Source of the DNA: Opitutia bacterium
Lineage (GTDB): Bacteria; Verrucomicrobiota; Verrucomicrobiia; Opitutales; Opitutaceae
Direction of reading: 5' to 3'
NCBI GenBank assembly: GCA_016187945.1
Contig: JACPIT010000003.1
Coordinates: 124,001-188,000, forward strand
DNA length: 64,000 nucleotides
This document shows, one piece after another, positions 44,612 through 52,948 of this stretch (position 1 is the first letter of the stretch; every line of letters begins with the position of its first letter). A program made the position numbers and the translations under genes. The notes below the pieces were generated by a model. It was given only the letters and a program-made list of their open reading frames with translations, was not told where the DNA came from and did not search any database.

Positions 44612-45424
44612 ATGCGCGCACTTCCCGAGATGAAACTGCTGTTTTCCGAAGCGCGACCGAGTCACGCCGACTACGTTTATCCTTACGCGATCTGGGCGTT
44701 TCCGGAGCCGCACGAGACGCCGGCCGATATGTTCGCGGCTGGGTTTCTGCCGTCGAATCACCAGCTCGAGCGCTTCTATCTTTGCCGGCAACTGCGAGTG
44801 GATCTGGCGCGTTTCGCGCCGTCGTCGGAAAACCGCCGCGTGCTGCGCAAAGGCGAGGGGATCGCCGCGAACCTCGTGCCGCAGGCGGAGTTCGCGTTCA
44901 CCGAGGAGCGTCGCGAGTTTTGCCTGCGCTACACGCGCGAGAAAATTCCCGGCATGACGCCGGAGCGGCTTGCCTCGCTGTTCGCGAACGCCGTCACGAC
45001 GCACGTCCTCGTCTTCCGCGAAGAGGCGAGCGGGCGCGAACTCGGTTACGTCACGCTCCACCACGCGCCCGGCCGGATGGCGTTCTACTACTACGCGTTC
45101 TACGATCTCGCGGCGCCGCAGCCGAATCTCGGGATGTTCATGATGACTTGGACGGTGCGGCTGCTCGCGGAATCCGGCTGCCGGCACGCGTATCTCGGCA
45201 CGTGCTACTCGAGCGCGGCGCTCTACAAAACGCAATTCGCGGGCGTGGAGTTTTTCAACGGCCACCGCTGGTCGTCGTCGCTCGACGAATTGAAACACCT
45301 CCTGCGCCGCCAGGACGATGACGCCGCACGCGGTCACTTGCTGGAATCGCCCGAATACCGCGACGCCTTCCTGCCGGACGGGCTTGCGGACGCGGCGGCG
45401 CGGAGCGATTTCCGCGGACGGTAA
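44612..45424 (+). CDS. ATE/Bpt-like aminoacyl-tRNA-protein transferase domain protein
   Basis: A 270-residue protein with the C-terminal ATE/GNAT-like fold: RFYLCRQLRVDLARFAPSSE then NRRVLRK (about residues 55-81) matches the family segment C-x-C-x-P-RV-v--F-PS-SQRR-LR, and YYYAFYDL, MFMMTWTVRLL, YLGTCYSSAALYKTQFAGVE and FFNGHRW match its active-site half. True enzymes transfer Arg or Leu from tRNA to protein N-termini to mark them for ClpS/ClpAP. Here the usual N-terminal cysteine cluster is mostly missing; one Cys remains. A ClpS gene lies at 57510. Activity is uncertain. An ATG at 44630 is an alternative start. Confidence 0.75.
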   Translation: MRALPEMKLLFSEARPSHADYVYPYAIWAFPEPHETPADMFAAGFLPSNHQLERFYLCRQLRVDLARFAPSSENRRVLRKGEGIAANLVPQAEFAFTEERREFCLRYTREKIPGMTPERLASLFANAVTTHVLVFREEASGRELGYVTLHHAPGRMAFYYYAFYDLAAPQPNLGMFMMTWTVRLLAESGCRHAYLGTCYSSAALYKTQFAGVEFFNGHRWSSSLDELKHLLRRQDDDAARGHLLESPEYRDAFLPDGLADAAARSDFRGR

Positions 45425-45475
45425 GATTTTTTCGACCGAGATAAAACGCTGAGCGTTGAGGTCGGTGGCGTCGCC

Positions 45476-46810
45476 TCAAAACAGTCGCGCGAACAAATCC
45501 CGGAACAGGTGCGCGCCGAAGATCGCGGCGAGCACGTAGATCAGCCACGAGACCTGCCGGCCGCGGCCGGTGCAGAGATAGACGAGCGCGAACGCCAGCA
45601 GACCGAGGCCGATGCCTTCCGCGATGCTGAACGTGAGCGGCGTGCCGAGGATGATGAGGAACGCCGGGGCGGCTTCGTGAAAGTCCTTCAGGTTCAGCTC
45701 AGCGACCGACTGGAACATGAAAATGCCCACCACGACGAGCGCCGGCGCCGTGGCGACCGCCGGCACGGCGAGAATCAACGGCGTGAAGAACAGCGCGCCG
45801 AGGAACAGCACCGCGACCGTCACGCTCACGAGCCCCGTGCGCCCGCCGGCCGCGACACCCGACGCGGACTCGACGTAGCTGACGACGTTCGAGGTGCCGA
45901 AGAGCGAGGACAGGATCACGCCGATCGAGTCCGAAATCAGCGCCTTGCCCGCGCCCGGCAGTTTGCCCTCGGCGTCGAGCAAGCCCGCGCGTTGCGCCAC
46001 GCCGACGAGCGTGCCGATGTTGTCGAAGAGCGCGATGAGCAGCAGCGTGAGCACGACGGTGGTGGCCTTCACCGGATCCTGCGTGAAGTAGTCGAAGTTG
46101 AGCTTGAGAAACGTGTCGCTCATCGACGCCGGCAGCGAGACGACGTGATCCGGCCAGTTCGTGAGATGCCCGCCCTTGCCGTCGGGAATGACGAGCCCCG
46201 CGAGCGTGACGCCGAGGATCGAGAGGATGATCGCGCCGGGGACGTTGCGCGTGACAAGGATGACCGTCAGGAGCAGCCCGGCGAAAAACAACAGCACCGA
46301 CGGCGCGCCGAGATTGCCGTGCGTGAGGAGCGTGTTGGCATCGGCGACGACGAGCCCGCCGTTTTTCAGGCCGATGAACGCGATGAAAAGCCCGACGCCG
46401 CACGTGATCGCCATCTTCAACTGAAACGGGATGATGTTGATGATCTTTTCGCGGATGCCGGAAACCGAGAGCGCGAGGAACGCGAAGCCGTTCACGAAGA
46501 CGAGGCCGAGCGCCGATTGCCACGGCACGCCGAGCCCGAGGCAGACGGTGAACGCGAAGTAGGCGTTGATCCCCATGCCCGGCGCGAGCGCGAGCGGGAA
46601 ATTCGTGACGAGCCCCATGATCAGCGTGCTCGCGGCGGCGGCGAGCGCCGTCACAGTGACGAGTCCGCCGCGCGGCATGCCGGCCGCGGCGAGGATCGCG
46701 GGATTCACCGCGAGGATGTAGGCCATGGCCGCGAACGTCGTGAGACCGGCCTGGATTTCGCGGCCGAGCGTCGTGCCGTGGCGGTCGAACTGAAAGAAAC
46801 GAGCGAGCAT
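45476..46810 (-). CDS. NCS2/AzgA-type purine permease (adenine/guanine/hypoxanthine)
   Basis: A 444-residue inner-membrane nucleobase transporter with about 13 helices. The AzgA branch is indicated by ILAVNPAILAAAGMPRGG near the N-terminus, LALAPGMGINAYFAFTVC, ALFDNIGTLVGVAQRAGLLD (about residues 260-280) and TSNVVSYVESASGVAAGGRT. It is a proton-coupled importer of adenine, guanine or hypoxanthine in characterised relatives. The length is standard. It is convergent with the ATE-like gene and divergent (59 bases) from an amidohydrolase gene, which could act on related nitrogen compounds. Confidence 0.93.
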   Translation of the reverse strand: MLARFFQFDRHGTTLGREIQAGLTTFAAMAYILAVNPAILAAAGMPRGGLVTVTALAAAASTLIMGLVTNFPLALAPGMGINAYFAFTVCLGLGVPWQSALGLVFVNGFAFLALSVSGIREKIINIIPFQLKMAITCGVGLFIAFIGLKNGGLVVADANTLLTHGNLGAPSVLLFFAGLLLTVILVTRNVPGAIILSILGVTLAGLVIPDGKGGHLTNWPDHVVSLPASMSDTFLKLNFDYFTQDPVKATTVVLTLLLIALFDNIGTLVGVAQRAGLLDAEGKLPGAGKALISDSIGVILSSLFGTSNVVSYVESASGVAAGGRTGLVSVTVAVLFLGALFFTPLILAVPAVATAPALVVVGIFMFQSVAELNLKDFHEAAPAFLIILGTPLTFSIAEGIGLGLLAFALVYLCTGRGRQVSWLIYVLAAIFGAHLFRDLFARLF

Positions 46811-46869
46811 GAAAAGCAGAATGGGCTTCCGAGAGTGCAGGTCGGCGGCTAGAGAACCAGCCGGTTTTT

Positions 46870-47736
46870 ATGGCGACGATCGACGCGCACGTGCACCTCT
46901 ATCCCCCCGAAGTCCTCGCGGACCCGGCGGCGTGGGCGGCGGCGTGCGGCGAGGCGCATTGGACGCGCCTCTGCACGCGCCGGCGCAAAAGCGGCGCGCC
47001 GGTGCAGCTATTCCCGTGCCTCGACGAACTCCTGCGCGACCTTGACGCCGCCGGCCTCGAACGCGCCGTGCTGCTCGGCTGGTATTGGGAAAAGCCGGCG
47101 ACGTGCGCCGTGCAAAACCGTTTCTACGAGCAGTGCGTGCGCGCGCATCCGGATCGGCTCGCCGCCTGCGCGGCGGTGCATCCGGCCGATCTCGACGAGA
47201 TCCGGCGGACGCACGAAGCGGGCTTCGTCGGCGTGGGCGAACTCTCGCCGCATTCCCAAGGCATCCCCGTCGACGACCCGCGCGTGATCGAATTGCTGCA
47301 CCTCGCCGGCGAACTCGGGCTCCCGGTGAACGTGCACGTGAGCGACCCGACGAGCCATCGTTTCGACGGCTGGGTCGATACGCCACTGGCGGATTTCACG
47401 CGCTGGGCAGAGCTGTTTCCGCTGACGCAGTTCGTGCTCGCGCACTGGGGGGGCGGACTCGCGTTCGACCCGGCGAGCCGCGCGCTGGCGAACGTCTGGT
47501 TCGACACCGCGGCGTCGCCGCTGCTTTACGACGCGACCGCGTGGACGCGCGCGCTCGCGGCGGTCGGCGCGGAGCGGATTTTGTTCGGCTCGGATTATCC
47601 GCTGCGGTTGTTTCCGCAGGCGGAGCAGGCAAGCGGGCTCGGCGAATTTGTGCGGCAGGCGCGCGCGGAGATGCCCGAAACGGCGCGAGCGGCCGTGCTG
47701 GGCGCGAACGCGGCGGAGGTTTTCGCTCGCCGGTGA
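46870..47736 (+). CDS. amidohydrolase-2 family metal-dependent hydrolase
   Basis: A 288-residue TIM-barrel hydrolase of the amidohydrolase superfamily. The metal motif TIDAHVHLYPPE (HxH near residues 7-9) starts the barrel. GVGELSPHSQG, VNVHVSDPTSH, FVLAHWGGGLAFD and ILFGSDYPLRLF carry the later His and Asp ligands. The group includes decarboxylases and lactonases acting on cyclic or aromatic acids. It lies between a purine permease and an amidase, so a ring-compound or amide substrate would fit the context. A substrate cannot be given. Confidence 0.88.
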   Translation: MATIDAHVHLYPPEVLADPAAWAAACGEAHWTRLCTRRRKSGAPVQLFPCLDELLRDLDAAGLERAVLLGWYWEKPATCAVQNRFYEQCVRAHPDRLAACAAVHPADLDEIRRTHEAGFVGVGELSPHSQGIPVDDPRVIELLHLAGELGLPVNVHVSDPTSHRFDGWVDTPLADFTRWAELFPLTQFVLAHWGGGLAFDPASRALANVWFDTAASPLLYDATAWTRALAAVGAERILFGSDYPLRLFPQAEQASGLGEFVRQARAEMPETARAAVLGANAAEVFARR

Positions 47737-47758
47737 AAGACACGCGCCGCCCTTTGGC

Positions 47759-47825
47759 GTAGGGCCGGTTTTCAACCGGCCAAAGGAGTCGCGAGTCCTT
47801 CAGGCCAGTCACAGACTGGCCCTAC
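47759..47825. repeat. palindromic element, GTAGGGCCGGTTTTCAACCGG (D family, copy)
   Basis: GTAGGGCCGGTTTTCAACCG at the left; AGTCACAGACTGGCCCTAC at the right. The right end runs into the amidase gene: its CTAC (GTAG on the minus strand) supplies the amidase TAG stop codon at 47822-47824. Confidence 0.88.
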
Positions 47826-49150
47826 TTCAGAATCCACTCGAACGCCGGGCTGTCGACGCGCGGCGCGATCACTTGCAGGCCGCCGGTCAGTCCGCTCGGG
47901 AGCGGCACCGGGATCGTCAGCACCGGAAAGGCGCCGAGCGAGGCGGGTGCGGTGAACGTCAGCAGCGCACGGCGCATCTCGGGCGTGCATTGCGCTTTCG
48001 TCAGCGCGGGCACAGGCGCGCACGGCAGCACGAGAAAATCGTAGTCGCGAAAAAACGCGGCGAAGCTCGCGCGCACGCTTGCGAACGTCGCGTGCGCCTC
48101 GGCGAGTTGCGCGGGCGTCGTGCTCCGGCCGGCGTTGGTGAAACGCTGCCAAATCGCCGGGTCGTAGCGGTCGCGAAACGGTTCGAGCCAGCGCTCGTGA
48201 ATCTCGAACGCCTCGTGCGTGACGACCGTCACGTAGGCGTCGACCGCCTTCGCCCACGCCGCCAGCAGCGCGTCGCGTGTCGCCGTGTCGGCGGGAGCCG
48301 CGAAACGCGCGGCGGCGAGCGCGCAGGCGTCGTCGATCTCCGCGTCGGCGGTGGCGAGCAGATCGCGTGCGCGAAGGAACACGCCGCGCGGCTCGTGCGT
48401 CGCCGGCGCGGCGGGGCCGACGAGCGCGCGGTTCAGCGTCGCGAGATCGCGTGCGCGCGCCGTGAACCATCCGGCGGTGTCGCAGGTCGGCGAAAGCGGA
48501 AACGCGTCGCGCACGAACGCGTCGCCGGGCGTCAGCCGGAAGCCGAACACACCGCAAAACGCCGCGGGCACGCGCACCGAGCCGCCGGTGTCGGTGCCGA
48601 GCGCGAAGGGCACGACTCCCGCGGCGACGAGCGCGGCCGAGCCGCTGCTCGAACCGCCGGCGAGTCGGTCGGCGAAAAACGGATGCGGGCAGTCGCCGTA
48701 GGTGCGGTTTTCGCCGGTGAGGCCGGCGGCGAACTCGACGAGGTGCGTCTTGCCCGCGAGCGCGGCACCGAGTTCGCGCAGATGGCGCACGAGCGCGCTG
48801 TCGCCGGGCGTCGGCCGCACGTCGGCGAGAAACGAGGAGCCGGCGCGGGTCGGCGCGCCGGCGACGTCGAAGAGATCCTTGGCGAAGTAGGGCAGGCCGC
48901 GGAGGTGGAACGCGTTCGTCGCGACGCGTTCGGAGCGGCTTGAGGTCAAGTCGCTCCACCGAGCGAGTTCGGGGCCGAGTTCCGCTTCCGGCCGCACCCA
49001 CGCCAGTGCCGCGGAACGCAGCGCCGGCGGCAGCGCGCTCAACCGGGCCGTGATCTCCCGCACCGCGCGTGCGGGCGCGAAGTTTTGCCAGTCATCAAAG
49101 GGCAATGGAACTGGCGTTTTACGAGCGGTTGTATCCACTGGACGCTTCAT
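47822..49150 (-). CDS. amidase (amidase signature family)
   Basis: A 442-residue amide hydrolase with the Ser-cisSer-Lys triad of the family: Lys91 in GLPYFAKDLFDVAG, the glycine/serine loop LAGGSSSGSAAL (165-174) and the nucleophile Ser191 in TDTGGSVRVP. Residues about 64-83, just before the catalytic Lys, are encoded by a diverged palindromic element (48902-48960) that leaves the frame open. The TAG stop comes from another element. The start ATG (49150) overlaps the start ATG of the divergent ABC ATPase gene, so a later start in residues 1-50 is possible. Substrate unknown; transport neighbours suggest an imported nitrogen compound. Confidence 0.88.
   Translation of the reverse strand: MKRPVDTTARKTPVPLPFDDWQNFAPARAVREITARLSALPPALRSAALAWVRPEAELGPELARWSDLTSSRSERVATNAFHLRGLPYFAKDLFDVAGAPTRAGSSFLADVRPTPGDSALVRHLRELGAALAGKTHLVEFAAGLTGENRTYGDCPHPFFADRLAGGSSSGSAALVAAGVVPFALGTDTGGSVRVPAAFCGVFGFRLTPGDAFVRDAFPLSPTCDTAGWFTARARDLATLNRALVGPAAPATHEPRGVFLRARDLLATADAEIDDACALAAARFAAPADTATRDALLAAWAKAVDAYVTVVTHEAFEIHERWLEPFRDRYDPAIWQRFTNAGRSTTPAQLAEAHATFASVRASFAAFFRDYDFLVLPCAPVPALTKAQCTPEMRRALLTFTAPASLGAFPVLTIPVPLPSGLTGGLQVIAPRVDSPAFEWILK
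48902..48960. repeat. diverged palindromic element, GAGGTGGA family (copy 4), inside the amidase gene
   Basis: GAGGTGGAACGCGTTCGTCG at one end and GCTTGAGGTCAAGTCGCTCCACC (last 23 bases) at the other match the tag and core of the family at 32851-32940, but the arms have drifted. It is read in frame as about 20 residues before the catalytic Lys of the amidase. Confidence 0.72.
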
Positions 49151-49925
49151 GGACGTCCCCACGCCCATCGTCAAACTCGGCTCGGTGCGCAAGCGCTACG
49201 GCGATGGCCCGGTCGTGCTCGACGGCGTCGATCTCGGGCTCGCGCGCGGCGACTTCGTGAGTCTGATCGGGCCGAGCGGTTGCGGGAAATCGACGGTGTT
49301 GAAGCTCATCTCCGGGCTCAGTCCGGCGACGGCGGGCGAGGTGAGCGTGCTCGGCAAAGCGCCGCGGCAGGCGCGCGACCGGCAGGTGTTCATTTTTCAG
49401 GATGCGACGCTGCTCCCGTGGCTGACGGCGCGGCAGAACGTGGAGATTCCGCTGCGGCTGCGGCGGGCGCCGGCGACGGAGCGGGCGGAGCGCGCGGAAA
49501 AATTCCTGGAACTCGTCGGGCTGGCGAAGGTGCGCGACTATTACCCGCGCCAGCTTTCGGGCGGCATGAAGATGCGCGTGTCGATCGCGCGGGCGCTGAC
49601 GCTCGCGCCGGAGTTGCTGCTGCTGGACGAGCCGTTCGGCGCGCTCGACGAAATGACGCGGCACCGGCTGAACGAGGAATTGCTGGCGTTGCGCGAGCAG
49701 TCGCCGTTCACGGCGGTGTTCGTGACGCACTCGGTGGCGGAGGCGGTGTTTCTCTCGAATCGCATCGTCGTGATGGCGGCGCATCCCGGGCGGATTCACC
49801 GCGAACTGCGCGTCGAGTTCGGTTATCCGCGGCGTGCGGCGTTGCGGGAGACGGCGGAGTTCGCCGCGAAGGTGAACGAAGTTTCGCGCGTGTTGCACGA
49901 GGTCGAGGAGGAGGTTCGCGCGTGA
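49149..49925 (+). CDS. ABC transporter ATP-binding protein (nitrate/sulfonate/taurine/HMP-type)
   Basis: A 258-residue ATPase of the SsuB/TauB/ThiZ group. Walker A is GPSGCGKST (about residues 39-47), the Q-loop is in IFQDATLLPWLTARQNV, the signature is LSGGMKMRVSIARAL (about 138-152), Walker B is LLLLDEPFGALDE and the switch His is in FVTHSV. It powers the permease encoded directly downstream, whose GTG start overlaps this stop by four bases. The ATG lies on top of the amidase start on the other strand. Substrate as for the binding protein at 50811. Confidence 0.95.
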   Translation: MDVPTPIVKLGSVRKRYGDGPVVLDGVDLGLARGDFVSLIGPSGCGKSTVLKLISGLSPATAGEVSVLGKAPRQARDRQVFIFQDATLLPWLTARQNVEIPLRLRRAPATERAERAEKFLELVGLAKVRDYYPRQLSGGMKMRVSIARALTLAPELLLLDEPFGALDEMTRHRLNEELLALREQSPFTAVFVTHSVAEAVFLSNRIVVMAAHPGRIHRELRVEFGYPRRAALRETAEFAAKVNEVSRVLHEVEEEVRA

Positions 49926-50716
49926 AGAAAATTTCTCCGCTCCAGCAGTGGTTGCTGCCCGTCGTCACGGGACTGATGTTCTTCGGCGTCTGGTATGCGG
50001 TGCGCGCGGCGACGGGATTGCAGAGCTGGATTCTGCCGACGCCGGTCGAGATTCTGGAGGCGGCCTGGCGCGAGAAGGCGCGGCTGATTTCCGCGGTCGG
50101 CGCGACGGCGCTCGGGGCGACGGCGGGCTTCGTCCTCGCGGCGGTGCTGGGTTTCGCGATGGCGCTCGTGCTCGGCGTCTCGAACTCGTTGCGCCTCTCG
50201 CTCTACCCGTGGCTGCTCGTGTTGCAGATGACGCCGGTGATCGTGCTGACGCCGATCATCGTGCTGTGGGCCGGGCCGGGGTTTCCGGGCATCGTCACGA
50301 TCACGTGGCTGATTTCGTTTTTTCCGATCGTGGCGAACACGACGCAGGGGCTGCTCTCGACCGACATGAACCACGTGGCGCTCTTCCGCATGTGCAACGC
50401 GAGCCGCGTGCAGGAGCTGCTGCTGTTGCGCGTGCCGTCGGCGCTGCCGTATTATCTGGCGGGCTTGCGCATCGCGGCGACGCTGGCGCCAATCGGCGCC
50501 ATCTTCGGCGAATACATGGTCGGCAACGCCTCCGGCGGGTCCGGCGGCCTCGGCTTTCTTGTCTACAGCTACAACACCCAGATCAAAATCCCCGCGCTGT
50601 TCGCGACGGCGCTGACGAGTTGCCTGCTCGGCTTCGTGTTCGTTGCGGCCGTGTCGCTGCTGAATTGGGCGCTGTTGCACCACTGGCACGACTCGTTCGA
50701 GCGGCACGACCACTGA
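49922..50716 (+). CDS. ABC transporter permease (BPD_transp_1, SsuC/ThiX-like)
   Basis: A 264-residue inner-membrane permease with six or so helices. The EAA-type coupling loop is in FRMCNASRVQELLLLRVPSA and LPYYLAGLRIAATLAPIGAI. The GTG start at 49922 overlaps the ATPase stop (GTGA), which implies translational coupling. It forms the channel of a NMT1/ThiXYZ- or SsuABC-like importer with the genes on each side. Normal length and no anomaly. Confidence 0.94.
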   Translation: MKKISPLQQWLLPVVTGLMFFGVWYAVRAATGLQSWILPTPVEILEAAWREKARLISAVGATALGATAGFVLAAVLGFAMALVLGVSNSLRLSLYPWLLVLQMTPVIVLTPIIVLWAGPGFPGIVTITWLISFFPIVANTTQGLLSTDMNHVALFRMCNASRVQELLLLRVPSALPYYLAGLRIAATLAPIGAIFGEYMVGNASGGSGGLGFLVYSYNTQIKIPALFATALTSCLLGFVFVAAVSLLNWALLHHWHDSFERHDH

Positions 50717-50810
50717 CGAGCGTGAACGAATGTTGCGGATTTCGTCCGCCCGAAGAACCCAATCACCGCCACTCGCCGCCAGCTCTTCCGCCGATCCCAA
50801 ACACTTTACC

Positions 50811-51803
50811 ATGCGCACCTCCACGCTCCTCCTCGCGCTGCTTGCCGTCGGTCTGCTCGCCGGCTGCGGCAAAAAATCCGCGGCGACCGCCGACGCGAAC
50901 GGTCGCATCAAAATCCGGTTTCAGACCGACTGGTTTCCGCAGCCGGAACACGGCGGCTATTATCAAGCGCTCGCGAAGGGCTTTTATGCCGAGGAAGGCC
51001 TCGACGTGGAGATCGTCCGCGGCGGCCCGAACGCGCAAGTGATGGCCACCGTCGCCACGCAGCGCGCGCAGATCGGCATGACCAACGGCGACGACGTGAT
51101 CGTCGCGGTCGGTCGCGGCGTGCCGCTCAAGATGGTGGCGGCCGAGATGCAACGCGATGCGCAGGGCATCCTTTATCACGCGGAGAATCCGATCCGCGAC
51201 CTGCGCGATCTGGACGGCAAGACGATCATGGCCGGCGCCGGCTCGATCTGGCTGCAGGTCGCGCAGAAGAAACTCGGCATCCATTTCAACATCCAGCCGC
51301 TCGTCGGCGACCTCGCTCGTTTCATGAGCGACAAGAAATTCATCCAGCAATGCTTCGTGACGAACGAGCCCTTCTTCGTGCGCCAGCGCGGCGCGGAGGC
51401 CGGTGCGTTGCTGATCGCGCGGCCGGGCGAGTATGAGCCGTATCGCGTGATGTTCACGAGCGACGCGTTCCTGACCGAGCACCCGGATGTGGTCCGCCGC
51501 TTCGTGCGCGCGAGCGTTCGCGGCTGGATCGATTACCTGACGGGCGATCCGGTGCCGGGCAACAACCTGATCAAGCAGGCGCGCGCCGATCTCCCGGACG
51601 AATTTTTTGCCTACAGCATCAAGGCGATGAAGGATTACGAGCTCGTGCTTGGGGATGCCGCGCGCGGCGAGAAAATGGGCCAGCTCACGCCCGCGCGCAT
51701 CGAGACGCAATTGAAGCTGCTCTCCGATCTCGGCTTTCTCGAGCGCCCACTCGCCGTGAAGGACGTGGCGACCTTCGACTTGCTCCCGTCCGAGTCGCGT
51801 TGA
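50811..51803 (+). CDS. ABC transporter substrate-binding lipoprotein (NMT1/THI5-like)
   Basis: A 330-residue periplasmic binding lipoprotein with lipobox VGLLAGC (Cys near residue 19). The fold of the NMT1/THI5 and SsuA group is shown by IRFQTDWFPQPEHGGYYQAL, KGFYAEEGLDVEIVRGGPNA and IGMTNGDDVIVAVGRGVPL. DWFPxPxHGG resembles binding proteins for thiamine pyrimidine precursors (ThiY) and related riboflavin or amino-pyrimidine carriers more than taurine. No thi gene or TPP riboswitch was seen nearby, and the flanking amidase could process an imported amide, so the ligand stays open. Confidence 0.92.
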   Translation: MRTSTLLLALLAVGLLAGCGKKSAATADANGRIKIRFQTDWFPQPEHGGYYQALAKGFYAEEGLDVEIVRGGPNAQVMATVATQRAQIGMTNGDDVIVAVGRGVPLKMVAAEMQRDAQGILYHAENPIRDLRDLDGKTIMAGAGSIWLQVAQKKLGIHFNIQPLVGDLARFMSDKKFIQQCFVTNEPFFVRQRGAEAGALLIARPGEYEPYRVMFTSDAFLTEHPDVVRRFVRASVRGWIDYLTGDPVPGNNLIKQARADLPDEFFAYSIKAMKDYELVLGDAARGEKMGQLTPARIETQLKLLSDLGFLERPLAVKDVATFDLLPSESR

Positions 51804-51853
51804 ACGGCGGCTTGTCTTCGCTCGCGCAGTTGGTTCGCTGATCTTCCCTCGTC

Positions 51854-52567
51854 ATGAAAATCCGTCTGTTGCTCGCTCCCGCCTCCTTGCTTTGTCTCGT
51901 ATTCACCCTCGCCGGCTGCGGCGATAAGAAGGCCGCCGACGCCAAGGGCGCGGTCAAAGGCCTCGAGACGACCGAGCAACGGGCGAGCTACGGCATCGGT
52001 TTCCAGATCGGCACGAATCTCGCGCACCAGCCCGGCCTCTCGCTCGACCAGACGGCGTTTGCGGCGGGCGTGAAGGATGCGGTCGCCGGCCAGAAAGTGC
52101 GGATCGACGAGAAGCTGATCCAGGCGGCCTTCGAGGAGCTGCAGAAGAAGGCCGTCGCGCAGATCGAGGCGCAGGGGAAGGAAAATCTCCAGAAGGCGAA
52201 CGAGTTTCTCGCGAAGAACAAAACCCGCTCCGGCGTGAAGACCACGACGTCGGGCCTGCAATACGAGGTGCTCAAAAAAGGTTTCTCGAGCGCCAAACCG
52301 AAGCCGACGGACAAGGTCCGCGTGCACTACCATGGCACGTTGATCGACGGCTCGGTGTTCGACTCGTCGGTGCAGCGCGGGCAACCGGTGGAGTTCGCGG
52401 TAAACGGCGTCATCCCCGGCTGGACGGAGGCGCTGCAACTCATGGCGGTCGGCGACAAGTTCAAGCTCTACGTGCCGCCCGGCCTTGCCTACGGCCCGCG
52501 CCCGGCCGGCAAGATTCCGCCGAACTCGGCGCTGATCTTCGAAGTCGAATTGCTGGCGATCAACTGA
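51854..52567 (+). CDS. FKBP-type peptidyl-prolyl cis-trans isomerase lipoprotein (Mip/FkpA type)
   Basis: A 237-residue exported isomerase. The lipobox FTLAGC (Cys near residue 22) is followed by an N-terminal dimerisation helix domain (ASYGIGFQIGTNLAHQPGLS, then Gln/Lys-rich helices) and a C-terminal FKBP domain with VRVHYHGTLIDGSVFDSSVQ, VIPGWTEALQLMAVGDKFKL, YVPPGLAYG and IPPNSALIFEVELL. It assists folding of envelope proteins by proline isomerisation. It lies 50 bases after the ABC binding protein and nine before a small unknown gene. Length and motifs are normal. Confidence 0.94.
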   Translation: MKIRLLLAPASLLCLVFTLAGCGDKKAADAKGAVKGLETTEQRASYGIGFQIGTNLAHQPGLSLDQTAFAAGVKDAVAGQKVRIDEKLIQAAFEELQKKAVAQIEAQGKENLQKANEFLAKNKTRSGVKTTTSGLQYEVLKKGFSSAKPKPTDKVRVHYHGTLIDGSVFDSSVQRGQPVEFAVNGVIPGWTEALQLMAVGDKFKLYVPPGLAYGPRPAGKIPPNSALIFEVELLAIN

Positions 52568-52575
52568 GCGTCGCG

Positions 52576-52932
52576 ATGCCGAAGAAGACGGCGACGACGG
52601 CCGACCGTGGTGGCAGTTGGCGCGCGCGGTTGGCCGACTGCGTAGCCGCCGCCGAGCGGGAGCAACTCGGCTCGGCGTGCCCGGTGGTCGATCACGAAGT
52701 GGTCGCGCCGAGCGACGGCGGGGCGGAGGACTTTTTCGTCTGGCTCGTGTGCCGCACGAAGGCGGAGCGGCGGACGTTCACCGACACGGAGCAGGCGCGT
52801 TTCGTGTCGGCGCTGAAGCGGCGGATGCTCGCCGCCGGTTTTCCGGAGCCGGCGGTGGCGTCGCTGGCGGTGCGCGCGACGTCGCGCGAGGAAGTCGACG
52901 CGGCCGGCGGCCGGTTTGCGGCGTTGCGCTGA
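52576..52932 (+). CDS. hypothetical protein downstream of the FKBP isomerase
   Basis: A 118-residue soluble protein starting nine bases after the isomerase stop, so probably co-transcribed. Two possible alpha/beta stretches (VVAPSDGGAEDFFVWLVCRT and FVSALKRRMLAAGFPEPAVA) suggest a small globular domain. It contains two Cys (residues 22 and 35) plus one in LVCRT. There is no signal peptide or membrane segment. Family not recognised. Confidence 0.65.
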   Translation: MPKKTATTADRGGSWRARLADCVAAAEREQLGSACPVVDHEVVAPSDGGAEDFFVWLVCRTKAERRTFTDTEQARFVSALKRRMLAAGFPEPAVASLAVRATSREEVDAAGGRFAALR

Positions 52933-52948
52933 CGGGCGGGGCCGCGGG

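Noticed and set aside
45425-45475. Hairpin with a neighbouring T-run between the ATE-like and permease genes as a terminator
   Set aside because: The stem CGACC/GGTCG encloses AACGC/GCGTT, but the T-run precedes the hairpin on the plus strand and becomes an A-run after it on the minus strand, so neither direction fits an intrinsic terminator.
49149-51803. Firm assignment of the ABC importer as thiamine-precursor transporter ThiXYZ
   Set aside because: DWFPxPxHGG is suggestive, but there is no TPP riboswitch or thi gene nearby, so taurine, sulfonate, nitrate or riboflavin-type ligands stay possible.
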